Source: Limnothrix sp. CACIAM 69d (GTDB lineage: Bacteria; Cyanobacteriota; Cyanobacteriia; CACIAM-69d). Taken from it: a stretch of DNA of 64,000 bases. Below are positions 55,084 to 63,873 of the stretch, one piece after another. Positions within the stretch are counted from its first letter, which is position 1. The number at the start of each line of letters is the position of its first letter. The stretch is from positions 142,157 through 206,156 of the forward strand of contig MKGP02000088.1 in assembly GCA_001913845.2 (NCBI GenBank), in the 5' to 3' direction. Under the pieces are notes generated by a model. That model did not search any database. It saw only the letters and a program-made list of their open reading frames with translations, and was not told the DNA's origin. The translations under genes were made by a program, and so were the position numbers.

Positions 55084-57426
55084 ATGAAATCCTGGGCCAA
55101 GATCCTCAAACGGTGGGTCTGGCAGTGGCGAGGCGTGCTGCTAGCGGTTCCCACGGCCACCGGCTTCGTTTTGGGAATGCGGGAATTGGGTCTGCTGCAA
55201 GGGCTGGAATGGTTGGCCTATGACCAAATGCTCCAGGCTCGGCCGGCGGAGGCTCCCGATCGGCGCGTGGCGATTGTGGGAATCACCGATGCCGACTTGA
55301 AGCGGTTTGGCACCACAACTCTGCCCGATGGGGTCTATGCCCAGGCGATCGAACGGTTAAAGGCCATGGCCCCCCGGGCGATCGGGTTGGATATTTACCG
55401 CGACTTGCCCCAGGAACCCGGCCACGCCAACCTGGTGCGCCTGTTTAACAACACCGATTACCTGGTGGGCATTGCCAAGGTGCGGGGGGAAACCGCCGCC
55501 GATCGGGTGGCCGCGCCTCCTGCCCTGGACGCCAAAGGGCAAGTGGGCACCAATGACTTTGTGGTGGATGCGGATGGCAAAGTGCGGCGGGTTTTAATCG
55601 ATACCCAAGACGTAGAAAACAACAAAATCTACGGTTTGGGTCTGTACCTGGCCCTGCTGTATCTGGATCCAGAAAACGTCGCGCCCGAAGCCGTGGCCGC
55701 CGAACCCGGAGCCTTTCAGCTCAGAAACGCCATTTTTAGGCGGTTTCAGAGCCATGACGGCGGCTACATCCATGCCAATGATGCGGGTAACCAACTGCTG
55801 CTGAACTATCGCGGTGGGAGTGGCTCCTTTGAAACCGTTTCCCTTCGGGATTTGGTGGATGGCAAACTCCCCGCCAACTGGGCCCGCGATCGGGTGGTAC
55901 TCATTGGCAACATCAGCGAAAGCGGCCGTGATCTCTTCCTCACGCCCTATAGCGGCAAACCCCTAGAGCTGCCCCAAAGGATGGCCGGGGTTGAAATCCA
56001 TGCCCACTTCACCAGCGAAGTAATTGCCGCCGCCCTCGACAATCGCCCCCTCCTGACCACCTGGCAGGAGCCGATCGAGTGGTTGTGGATTGTGGGCTGG
56101 GCCGCCGTTGGTTCCACCTTGGCTTGGCTGTTGCGGCTGCCGGACTCGCGCCGTTGGATTGCCATTTGGGGCATTGGGGGTTCCGGCGGCTTGGTATTGC
56201 TGTTGTGGGGAATTTGCCAAGGGGCCATGATCCAAGGCCTGTGGGTTCCCTTTGTGCCGCCCCTGTTGTCTTGGTTGGTGGGAGCAACCATGGTGGCCCT
56301 TTACCTGGCCCGCACCGCCGGCCAGATTCGCAACACCTTTGGCCGGTATCTGAACAATGAAGTAGTCGCCAATCTGCTGGAAGATCCCGAAGGCCTGAAA
56401 ATGGGCGGGGAGCGGCGCAAAATCACCATCTTGACCTCCGATCTGCGAGGGTTCACGGCCACCGCCGAACGGTTGCCCCCGGAAAGGGTGATCGAAATCA
56501 TTAACCTCTACCTGGAAGCCATGGCCGATGCGATCACGGACTTTCAGGGCACGATCGATGAGTTTATGGGGGATGGAATTTTGGTGCTGTTTGGGGCCCC
56601 CACCACCCGATCGGACGATGGCAAACGGGCGATCGCCTGTGCGATCGCCATGCAGCAAGCCATGGGCGGTGTGAACGCCAAAATGCGAGAAATGGGCTAC
56701 CAACCCTTAGAAATGGGCATTGGTATCAACACGGGCGAAGTGGTGGTCGGCAACATTGGTTCCTACAAACGGGCTAAATATGGCGTGGTGGGGGCCCAAG
56801 TCAACCTGACCTATCGGATTGAGTCCTACACGATCGGGGGACAAATTCTAATTACCGAATCGGCCCTTGAAGAAGCTGGCGGCTCCGATTACGTCAACAT
56901 TGCCGCCACCCAACAGGTACAGCCCAAGGGCGTTCCCGAACCAATCACCATTTACGACGTGGGCGGCGTGGGTGCGCCCTATCACCTCACCCTGGAACGG
57001 GCCCAGGAAACTTACTCCCCGATCGCCCCCTTGCAATTCACCGCCCAACCCCTGGATGGCAAACATGTCAGCAGTCAGGCTTGGGCCGTTGCCTTGGTGG
57101 AGTTGTCTGCCAAAGGCGGTTGGCTGAAAATCCAAGGGGCCATCAACCCGGCCAGCAATGCCCCAGCCCCGAACCCCCAGGCCTTAACCAAGCCCCTGAC
57201 GAATCTCAAGCTGAACCTGGCGGAAGCCTCGGCCCCGGATACCCTGCCCCCAGGCCCGGAAAACCGCGAAGTTTATGTCAAAGTGCTCCCCAGTCCCGAT
57301 CGCCCGGATCACGTTTTGGTGCAATTCACGTCCAAGTCTCCGGCCCTGGGTCAATGGCTGCAATCCCTGGGCGATCGGGCCCAGGCCACAGCCTCAGAAT
57401 CAGACACCGTTGCCCCTCCAGCTTAA
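55084..57426 (+). CDS. CHASE2-domain class III nucleotide cyclase, guanylate-type purine site
   Basis: The 780-residue membrane protein has an N-terminal helix, an extracytoplasmic CHASE2 domain (about 40-325), three helices (about 335-415), a cyclase domain (about 440-620) and a Pro/Ala-rich C-terminal extension. Metal-binding Asp453 (LTSDLRGF) and Asp497 (FMGDGI), Asn574 and Arg578 (VNLTYRIES) are present. The residues that select the base are Glu493 (DEFMGD) and Gly567 (KYGVVG), where adenylate cyclases have Lys and Asp. Glu is the guanine-selecting residue of guanylate cyclases, so cGMP is the likelier product; this is a prediction. It is followed 144 bases later by a cyclic-nucleotide-binding MscS channel. 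Confidence 0.9.
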   Translation: MKSWAKILKRWVWQWRGVLLAVPTATGFVLGMRELGLLQGLEWLAYDQMLQARPAEAPDRRVAIVGITDADLKRFGTTTLPDGVYAQAIERLKAMAPRAIGLDIYRDLPQEPGHANLVRLFNNTDYLVGIAKVRGETAADRVAAPPALDAKGQVGTNDFVVDADGKVRRVLIDTQDVENNKIYGLGLYLALLYLDPENVAPEAVAAEPGAFQLRNAIFRRFQSHDGGYIHANDAGNQLLLNYRGGSGSFETVSLRDLVDGKLPANWARDRVVLIGNISESGRDLFLTPYSGKPLELPQRMAGVEIHAHFTSEVIAAALDNRPLLTTWQEPIEWLWIVGWAAVGSTLAWLLRLPDSRRWIAIWGIGGSGGLVLLLWGICQGAMIQGLWVPFVPPLLSWLVGATMVALYLARTAGQIRNTFGRYLNNEVVANLLEDPEGLKMGGERRKITILTSDLRGFTATAERLPPERVIEIINLYLEAMADAITDFQGTIDEFMGDGILVLFGAPTTRSDDGKRAIACAIAMQQAMGGVNAKMREMGYQPLEMGIGINTGEVVVGNIGSYKRAKYGVVGAQVNLTYRIESYTIGGQILITESALEEAGGSDYVNIAATQQVQPKGVPEPITIYDVGGVGAPYHLTLERAQETYSPIAPLQFTAQPLDGKHVSSQAWAVALVELSAKGGWLKIQGAINPASNAPAPNPQALTKPLTNLKLNLAEASAPDTLPPGPENREVYVKVLPSPDRPDHVLVQFTSKSPALGQWLQSLGDRAQATASESDTVAPPA

Positions 57427-57570
57427 AAATCACCGGTTCCCGGCTGAAAAATCACACTATTTTGGCTTCAGAATCAATTCCTCACCCGAGCAACTCAACT
57501 ACAGTAATTCGGTCAAATAACGGCTAGTCTGGCTTGATTTCAGCCTCTAGGTTGCTCGCATCTCCCTAAT

Positions 57571-59034
57571 ATGAACTGGTTCAAACCCCTTCAGCAAGGC
57601 CTTCTGGATTTGCTGCAAACGCCCCTGTTTCAATTGGGCGAAACGGTTATTTCTCTCGGGTTTTTACTGCAACTGGTGCTCTACAGCGCTCTTGTTTACG
57701 GCGGCGCGCAAATCATCAAGGGATTTCTGCAAAACCGCCTGCTTGCCAAACTCCGCATTGATGAGGGCAATCGTGGCCCGATCGCCGGCATTGTCAGCTA
57801 CGGCATCGGCGTTTTGATTTTCGTGGCGCTCTTACAAAGTGCCGGATTCAATCTCAATTCCCTCGCTGTGCCGGCCGGAGCTTTGGGGGTAGGCGTGGGT
57901 TTGGGCCTGCAAAACATCACCAAAAACTTTGTGGGCGGCTTGAACCTGCTGTTGGAGCGCAAGCTTCGGGTGGGGGATTTCATTGAATTCGATGGGCTGG
58001 CGGGGCATGTGGTGGAGGTGGCCCTGCGATCGGCCGTGATTCGCACCCTGGATGGGGCCCATGTGATCGTTCCCAACAGCGATCTAGTGGAAAAACGGGT
58101 CATCAATTGGCACTACAACGACTTAGCCGCAAGGCTTCATATCAAAGTCAGCACGGCCTACAGCAGTGACCCGCTGGTGGTGACGGAATTGCTGTTGGAT
58201 GTGGCCTATTCCGAGTCCATGGTGCTGGATGATCCGGCTCCGACGGTGATTTTGCTGGGGTTAGGCGATCATGGGCTGGACTTTGACCTGCGCGTTTGGA
58301 TTCGGGGCTATGAACGGGAGTTTGATGCTCGCCATGCCCTCAACTGCGCGATCGAATATCGATTCCATCAACAGGGCATTGAAATTCCCTTTCCCCAGCA
58401 GGACTTGTGGCTACGAAACCCGGAGGTGCTCTATCCCCTTGGCCGCAGCAGCGACCCGACGGCGGCCTTACCTCCTGCCCCCTTGGCCCAACGCCAAATT
58501 CCCAGCGAAACGCGATCGAGCCTGCTGACGGAATCCCTGAAACGGGTTCACTACTTTTCGCATCTAAATGATTTGGATCTGCGGCGGGTGATTGAGTGCG
58601 GTTATCGTCAGCGCCTCAAGCCAGATGAGCTGCTGTTTCGGGAAGGGGATCCGGGCAATAGCTTTTACATTGTGCTGTCGGGATCGGTAAGGGTGTTTGT
58701 GGCGGAGTTGGATAAGCACCTGACGGATTTGGAGGCGGGGAGCTTTTTTGGGGAGTTGGCGCTGATGCTGGGCATTCCGCGCACGGCAACGGTGAGCGCC
58801 AATGAGGAAACCTTGCTCTTTGCCATTAATCAGCGGGGGTTCACGGAGTTGTTGCGAAAGCATCCCCCGATCGCGGAGGTGATTGTGCGGGAACTGTCCG
58901 TGCGCCAAGAGGAATTGCGCGATCGCCAAACCCAGCTCCGAGCCTTGGGTTTGATTGCGGCTGATGAAGATGACAGCAACCCGGTGCAGTGGGTGCGCAA
59001 GCGGATTGCGCGTCTGTTTGATTTGGGGCTTTAG
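57571..59034 (+). CDS. MscS-type channel with cyclic-nucleotide-binding domain
   Basis: The 487-residue protein has three membrane helices (about 22-45, 62-88, 92-120) and the MscS pore and vestibule (AGALGVGVGLGLQNITKNFVGG, RVGDFIEFDGLAGHVVEVALRSAVIRTLDG), then a C-terminal cNMP-binding domain (about 320-450). The phosphate cassette is complete: FFGELA with Glu395, then IPRTA with Arg404 and Thr405. Thr after the Arg is the residue that favours cGMP in animal CNG channels. Relatives are called bCNG channels; most do not open on tension. The link to the upstream CHASE2 cyclase suggests a local second-messenger switch for ion flux. That role is inference; the domain calls are firm. Confidence 0.92.
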   Translation: MNWFKPLQQGLLDLLQTPLFQLGETVISLGFLLQLVLYSALVYGGAQIIKGFLQNRLLAKLRIDEGNRGPIAGIVSYGIGVLIFVALLQSAGFNLNSLAVPAGALGVGVGLGLQNITKNFVGGLNLLLERKLRVGDFIEFDGLAGHVVEVALRSAVIRTLDGAHVIVPNSDLVEKRVINWHYNDLAARLHIKVSTAYSSDPLVVTELLLDVAYSESMVLDDPAPTVILLGLGDHGLDFDLRVWIRGYEREFDARHALNCAIEYRFHQQGIEIPFPQQDLWLRNPEVLYPLGRSSDPTAALPPAPLAQRQIPSETRSSLLTESLKRVHYFSHLNDLDLRRVIECGYRQRLKPDELLFREGDPGNSFYIVLSGSVRVFVAELDKHLTDLEAGSFFGELALMLGIPRTATVSANEETLLFAINQRGFTELLRKHPPIAEVIVRELSVRQEELRDRQTQLRALGLIAADEDDSNPVQWVRKRIARLFDLGL

Positions 59035-59143
59035 GGCTGGTCGCCCGATTACCCAAAACCCTGATTCCACCGTGACGAGTCGTGGGGCAAGGGCGAATTG
59101 CGGAAGTCGTGGGGGCAAGGACGAATCGTGGGAGTCGTGGGGG

Positions 59144-59163
59144 CAAGGGGCTTAAGCCCCTTG
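59144..59163. repeat. 20-bp palindromic repeat, perfect copy in a repeated context
   Basis: Perfect CAAGGGGCTTAAGCCCCTTG. Just before it GTCGTGGGGGCAAGG is repeated directly (59090-59148), and AAACCCTGATTCCACCGTGACGA at 59059 resembles the stretch before the copy at 884. Confidence 0.9.
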
Positions 59164-59375
59164 TCTGGGTTGGTTAGAGCATGGACGATTAACCGTTTTT
59201 GCGTGATCCCAAGACATGACGACTGGCCCTCGCTCTGACCATGGCTTGGCCCTTGGCGCTGAAGTCGCTGCCAGGGAAATAACCAAAAGAGATGATGCGA
59301 AATCTTCCAAAAAAATGTTACGAAAGATGAATAGCGTTAAGCTTGTATGTAGATTGGTTAGTTTCTACTTTGCCT

Positions 59376-59708
59376 ATGTCGGCTCCTACTCCTCCCGATC
59401 CCAATCTGCTGAAGACCGTCTTGCAGCCGCTGCTTGAAGACTTTCAATATTGGTTTGGGCGATCGCGCACCTTGCTGGAATCGGAGCGTCTGTCGTTTCT
59501 GAGCGATGAGCAACAGGAAAGCTTGCTGGCAAGGGTCAAACAGGCCCAACAGGAAGTGAGCAGCACTCAGTTGCTCTTTGAGGCCATGGGGGCCCAGGTG
59601 GGTGTTGAAACGTCAACCCTCATGCCTTGGCACAACCTGGTTCAGGAGTGCTGGCATGTGGCAATGCGGTTCCGGGCTGAACAGAATCCTTCGGGTTCGG
59701 CGGGGTAA
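59376..59708 (+). CDS. DUF2605-family protein
   Basis: This 110-residue cytosolic protein matches the cyanobacteria-only DUF2605 family: LLKTVLQPLLEDFQYWFGRSRTLLE, FLSDEQQESLLARVKQAQQEV, and MPWHNLVQECWHVAMRF. It is helical, with no membrane segment. ATG at 59376 is chosen over a TTG at 59343. It lies 64 bases before the DUF2973 gene; the two families are regular neighbours in cyanobacteria and probably form an operon. Function unknown. Confidence 0.87.
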   Translation: MSAPTPPDPNLLKTVLQPLLEDFQYWFGRSRTLLESERLSFLSDEQQESLLARVKQAQQEVSSTQLLFEAMGAQVGVETSTLMPWHNLVQECWHVAMRFRAEQNPSGSAG

Positions 59709-59772
59709 TCGCCTTCTCAGATCATGTTAGAGACTATTTATTTAGAGATCATCCGTTAGGGAGACGACGGCC

Positions 59773-60105
59773 GTGCTACAGGTGTTGTATATCCTGGCCT
59801 TTGCAGTGTTGGCATTCTTGGCGATCGGGAATTTAGTCCGCAATCTCTTCACACTGGGAACTGAGGCGGGCCGCACGGCCGATCGAGTGGATCATTCAGC
59901 GCGGGCGGCGGCTCCGGCCCAACCGCCCATCTCGTTGCACCCGGAAATGCTGGACGATCGGGGGCAGCCGATTCGTGAACCCCTGTTGGTGATGAAGTCG
60001 ATTACGGTTGAAGATGCCCGCAGTCGTCTGGATGCGTTGTTTGATGCTTCGCCGGGAGATTCGTCTAACCCTTCTTCTAACTCTCAGCCGACGGATGAGG
60101 CTTAA
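59773..60105 (+). CDS. DUF2973-family membrane protein
   Basis: The 110-residue protein begins MLQVLYILAFAVLAFLAIGNLVRNL, one membrane helix, then a soluble tail with PISLHPEMLDDRGQPIREPLLVMKSITVEDARSRLDALFD. This is the DUF2973 pattern, found in cyanobacteria. The start is GTG at 59773, supported by AGGGAG about 8 bases upstream. It pairs with the DUF2605 gene before it, and its 3' end overlaps the start of the TPR gene by 11 bases. Function unknown. Confidence 0.88.
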   Translation: MLQVLYILAFAVLAFLAIGNLVRNLFTLGTEAGRTADRVDHSARAAAPAQPPISLHPEMLDDRGQPIREPLLVMKSITVEDARSRLDALFDASPGDSSNPSSNSQPTDEA

Positions 60106-61012
60106 GGATCCACAACGATTGACTCCTCCGATTCTCGGGCAATTTCCGGGCGATCGGAACGGCCGGTCTGGGTTTGATCGGTCTGGATTCGATCAGTCTC
60201 AGTCTGACCGGTCTGAGTTTGAGCGGTCTCAGTCTGATCGATCTCAGTTCGGCTGGAAGCCATTTAACGGACAGGGGCGGCGATTTTGGGTACTTTTGGG
60301 GGCGATCGGGCTGCTTGCATGGCCGATCGCGCCGGCCGCTCAGGCCCAAGGGCCATCCCAGCCGCGCCGCCCCCAACCGACCAACCCGACCCGCTCCCGA
60401 TCGCCCCAACCGGCCCGCAATAGGCCACCGGGCCCGGCACAACCCAAACCAGCCCAGCCGAATGCAGCCCGCAGTCAACAGGCCCAAGCGGCCTATGCCA
60501 GGGGAGCCACCTTGGCGGCGGCGGGCAAGCTTCAGCAGGCGATCGAGGCTTTTTCAGAGTCCCTGCGGCTGAATCCGGCCTTGGTGGAGGCCTATAACGA
60601 TCGGGCGACGGCCTACGCAGCCTTAGACAATCCCTTGGCAGCGATGGCGGACTATAACCGGGCGATCGAGCTAGATCCCCAATATGCCAACGCCTATTTC
60701 AATCGGGCTAATTTGCTGGTGCAGCAGCAGGCCTATTTCCGGGCCATTGAAGATTACGATCGCGCCCTGGCAATCGCAGCGGACGATGCGGAAGCCTTTC
60801 ACAATCGGGCGATCGCCCAAGCTGCCGTAGGCAATTTGCAAGAGGCCGTGGATAACTTGCAACAGGCGGCTCGGTTATTTGCCCGTCGAGGTGATCGCGA
60901 GGGCTACGAACGGGCCCTCAACACGCTGCGGCTTTTGCAACCGGCCGAGGCGCTGCCCAATGCCAATCCTGCGAACGCTAATCCTCCAAACACCAATCCT
61001 CCAAACCCGTAA
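60095..61012 (+). CDS. TPR-repeat protein, probably secreted
   Basis: The product of about 305 residues has three TPR units (about 135-235: LVEAYNDRATAYAALDNPLAAM, YANAYFNRANLLVQQQAYFRAI, AEAFHNRAIAQAAVGNLQEAV), a protein-binding scaffold. A hydrophobic segment at about 65-87 (FWVLLGAIGLLAWPIAPAAQAQ) looks like a signal peptide ending AQA, but about 60 residues stand before it. Those include an odd repeat of Ser, Asp, Phe and Arg (GFDRSGFDQSQSDRSEF). The true start may therefore lie further downstream at a non-ATG codon. The tail has NPPNT repeats. ATG at 60095 is inside the DUF2973 gene's last codons, which suggests coupling. Confidence 0.78.
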   Translation: MRLKDPQRLTPPILGQFPGDRNGRSGFDRSGFDQSQSDRSEFERSQSDRSQFGWKPFNGQGRRFWVLLGAIGLLAWPIAPAAQAQGPSQPRRPQPTNPTRSRSPQPARNRPPGPAQPKPAQPNAARSQQAQAAYARGATLAAAGKLQQAIEAFSESLRLNPALVEAYNDRATAYAALDNPLAAMADYNRAIELDPQYANAYFNRANLLVQQQAYFRAIEDYDRALAIAADDAEAFHNRAIAQAAVGNLQEAVDNLQQAARLFARRGDREGYERALNTLRLLQPAEALPNANPANANPPNTNPPNP

Positions 61013-61054
61013 CGTTCAGGCGGCACAACCCCTCGCCCCCGTCCGGCGCGACCG

Positions 61055-61106
61055 CCAATTTAGCTCGCCAATTTAGCTCGCCAATTTAATTTGCTAATGT
61101 AGCTGG
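61055..61106. repeat. 13-bp tandem repeat, 4 units
   Basis: Units CCAATTTAGCTCG twice, then CCAATTTAATTTG and CTAATGTAGCTGG, ending 11 bases before the deacetylase start codon, so it covers that gene's likely ribosome-binding region. Confidence 0.82.
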
Positions 61107-61117
61107 CCCATTCGGCA

Positions 61118-61879
61118 ATGCAGTTTGCTTGGCTCTATCCACGCCTTTATCCAGTCTTGGCGGCCAGCTTTCCCTTGGGTCTGTGGGCCGGCAATCCCGA
61201 TCGCCGGGAAATTGCTCTCAGCTTTGATGACGGACCCCACCCGGAATATACGCCAGCCCTCTTGCGCCTGTTGGATCAAGAGCAGGTGATCGCCAGCTTC
61301 TTTTGGTTGGGCTGTTGGGTCGATCGGGCCCCTGCCGTTGCCAAACAAGTTTGGGACGCGGGCCACTGGCTTGGCCTCCATGGCTACCATCACCGATCGT
61401 TTCCTCGCCTCAGCGCAGACGAACTGCAACGGGATTTAAAACGTACCCAGTGGGCGATCGCCCAGGCTTGTCAGCTTGATCCGGCTTGGGTGCAACACCA
61501 TGTGCGAGATGTGCGGCCACCCAACGGGCTATTTTTGCCCGGGGCCTTGGCTCAATGGCGCAGTTGGGGATATCGACCAGTCATGTGGAGTGTGGTGCCG
61601 GAAGATTGGACGCATCCTGGGCCGGCGGTGGTGCAGCGGCGGGTTTTGGATCAGGTGCAAAACGGTTCGCTGATTGTGCTGCACGATGGGCCCTGTGGCG
61701 GGCACGATGTGGTCAAAACCGTGGCGCAACTGATTCCGGCCCTACGCGATCGGGGGTGGCGGTTTGTGACGGTCGATCGGCTGTGGGATGCGATCGAGCA
61801 AGGCGCTCTCAACCCGGCTTCCCCAAAACCAACGGCTCGCGAGATCGATCGGGCGATCGATCAAATGTCCGATGAATGA
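61118..61879 (+). CDS. Polysaccharide deacetylase (NodB-type)
   Basis: A 253-residue carbohydrate esterase family 4 protein that should remove N-acetyl or O-acetyl groups from a polysaccharide. The motifs are there: SFDDGPHPEY (catalytic base and metal Asp), GLHGYHHRSF (His-x3-His metal ligands), VRPPNGLF, and LIVLHDGPCG near the end with the catalytic His. There is no clear signal peptide, although the first 25 residues are hydrophobic (WLYPRLYPVLAASFPLGLW) and might anchor it. No obvious ribosome binding site is seen; a 13-bp tandem array takes its place. The target polymer is unknown. Confidence 0.9.
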   Translation: MQFAWLYPRLYPVLAASFPLGLWAGNPDRREIALSFDDGPHPEYTPALLRLLDQEQVIASFFWLGCWVDRAPAVAKQVWDAGHWLGLHGYHHRSFPRLSADELQRDLKRTQWAIAQACQLDPAWVQHHVRDVRPPNGLFLPGALAQWRSWGYRPVMWSVVPEDWTHPGPAVVQRRVLDQVQNGSLIVLHDGPCGGHDVVKTVAQLIPALRDRGWRFVTVDRLWDAIEQGALNPASPKPTAREIDRAIDQMSDE

Positions 61880-62597
61880 ATAATCGTTGAATACTGGGTC
61901 AATCCTGGATTGATGAATGCGCGATCAACTGGCCAATCACCCAATCCACAGAACCGTTATTCACGCCCTGAAGGATGAGCCAATTCAAGTCTCAAACATG
62001 AAAACTCGAAAAATGAAAACCAAATGAAAGCAATAGCCCTGTGATTTAGAAAAGAGCGTGTTACAACAGAGGAAGGCATCAGAGAACGCAGAAGCATCAC
62101 CTTGGAGGTCTGTAAATCAGGCCCAATCGAGCCTGTCTAGGGAGACAAAATCGCTGGAAGTATTTCAGCGACAATGACCGGGGTGATCGCGAGGAAAAAA
62201 GACCGTTCCTCTGCTGACAACATTTGCCGCTTATCCAGGGAAATATCAATAACTCATAACTTAAACCCTAGCCAAATTGCCCATTTCAGCCGACACAAGA
62301 TCGGTCATGGGCGACAAATCAGCGGCCAATCGGTTGTTTCTTGCCTGTTTGTTGTGATTTTTGGAGTTAATTGCCAGCAAATTTTCGATCGTCCCGGCAA
62401 AATTTCGTAAGACAGGCTACAGTTTATTGGGACATTTCAAAAATCTGGGGCTAATCTGGATCTCGGCAAAAAATCCAGCCCAGACTGCGGCGTTGCCAGC
62501 CCTTCAGTGCCTGTTTCCGCAACCGTCGCAGTTTCCAACTTCCCACCGATCACTGCATATCTACCCTACTTCGTTGAAAGGAGCGAGAGGACTCGGC
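61880..62597. other. 718-bp region upstream of the sigma factor gene
   Basis: A long upstream region, likely with promoters and a leader for sigA. It has a hairpin TCGCTG/CAGCGA at about 62151-62171 and an A-rich stretch at 61995-62035. Short frames are not supported; the upstream extension of the sigA frame to 62361 looks non-coding. Confidence 0.6.
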
Positions 62598-63758
62598 ATG
62601 ACCCAGGCCAAAACCGTACTCGAAGAAATGAATGTATTGACTGATGCTGTGGATGATGTAGAGGTCGAACTAGAGCTACTCACCACAGAGGACGAAGATG
62701 AGGTCGATATTGATGAGTATGATGACCCGTCTGCCGAACTCGATGAGGAAGATGAAGAGCAGCCTGGCAAAGCGGCCGCATCTCGTCGCCGTACGGCTGC
62801 TAAGAAAAAGCACTACACCGAAGATTCAATTCGGCTATATCTTCAAGAAATTGGTCGGATTCGCTTGCTGCGAGCCGACGAAGAAATTGAACTGGCCCGT
62901 AAGATTGCTGACCTGCTAGAAATCGAACGGGTCCATGAAAAGCTGCTGGATCAACTCGATCGCGCACCGAACGATCGGGAGTGGGCCGAAGCATTGAATA
63001 TGGGCTTGCCGGAATTCCGCAAGCGGCTGTATGTGGGTCGGCGCGCCAAGGACAAAATGGTGCAGTCGAACCTGCGCTTGGTGGTTTCGATCGCCAAGAA
63101 ATACATGAACCGCGGCCTGTCATTCCAGGACTTGATCCAAGAAGGTAGCTTGGGTCTGATTCGCGCCGCCGAAAAGTTTGACCACGAAAAGGGCTACAAA
63201 TTCTCCACCTATGCCACTTGGTGGATTCGGCAGGCCATCACCCGGGCGATCGCCGACCAATCCCGGACAATTCGCCTACCGGTGCATCTGTACGAAACCA
63301 TTTCGCGAATTAAGAAAACCACCAAGTTGCTGTCTCAAGAAATGGGTCGCAAGCCCACGGAAGAAGAGATTGCAACGCGGATGGAAATGACGATCGAAAA
63401 GTTGCGGTTCATTGCCAAGTCGGCACAGTTGCCGATTTCGCTGGAAACCCCGATCGGGAAGGAAGAAGATTCGCGCCTGGGCGATTTCATTGAATCCGAC
63501 GGCGAAACGCCGGAAGATCGCGTTTCCAAGAACCTGCTACGGGAAGATCTAGAAAGCGTGCTCGATACGCTCAGCGCCCGCGAGCGCGATGTGCTGCGGT
63601 TGCGCTACGGCCTGGATGACGGTCGGATGAAAACCCTGGAAGAAATTGGGCAAATTTTCAACGTGACCCGCGAGCGGATTCGCCAAATTGAAGCGAAGGC
63701 CCTACGGAAGTTGCGCCACCCGAACCGCAACAGCATCTTGAAGGAATATATCCGCTAG
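62598..63758 (+). CDS. sigA: Principal (group 1) RNA polymerase sigma factor SigA
   Basis: The housekeeping sigma-70 factor directs RNA polymerase to most promoters. The 386-residue protein has an acidic N-terminus (about 12-60, rich in Asp and Glu), region 1.2 ([16 protein letters not shown]), region 2 ([34 protein letters not shown], the -10 binding and melting part), region 3 and region 4 ([38 protein letters not shown], the -35 helix-turn-helix). The intact RpoD box and normal length separate it from group 2 factors. The start at 62598 follows GGAG; the frame is open upstream but has no sigma features. Confidence 0.97.
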   Translation: MTQAKTVLEEMNVLTDAVDDVEVELELLTTEDEDEVDIDEYDDPSAELDEEDEEQPGKAAASRRRTAAKKKHYTEDSIRLYLQEIGRIRLLRADEEIELARKIADLLEIERVHEKLLDQLDRAPNDREWAEALNMGLPEFRKRLYVGRRAKDKMVQSNLRLVVSIAKKYMNRGLSFQDLIQEGSLGLIRAAEKFDHEKGYKFSTYATWWIRQAITRAIADQSRTIRLPVHLYETISRIKKTTKLLSQEMGRKPTEEEIATRMEMTIEKLRFIAKSAQLPISLETPIGKEEDSRLGDFIESDGETPEDRVSKNLLREDLESVLDTLSARERDVLRLRYGLDDGRMKTLEEIGQIFNVTRERIRQIEAKALRKLRHPNRNSILKEYIR

Positions 63759-63785
63759 GAAGCTGGGTTCAATTCATCTCGCATG

Positions 63786-63817
63786 GGGCGATCGTCTGAG
63801 GGCGATCGCCCTTTTTT
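63786..63817 (+). terminator. Rho-independent terminator of sigA
   Basis: GGGCGATCG pairs with CGATCGCCC across an 8-base loop, followed by TTTTTT. The hairpin arms include HIP1 octamer sequence. Confidence 0.88.
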
Positions 63818-63873
63818 GGGTCTACCAATCCGAATCACGAGGATATCTGCAAAACCAAAACTGATCCCATTAT

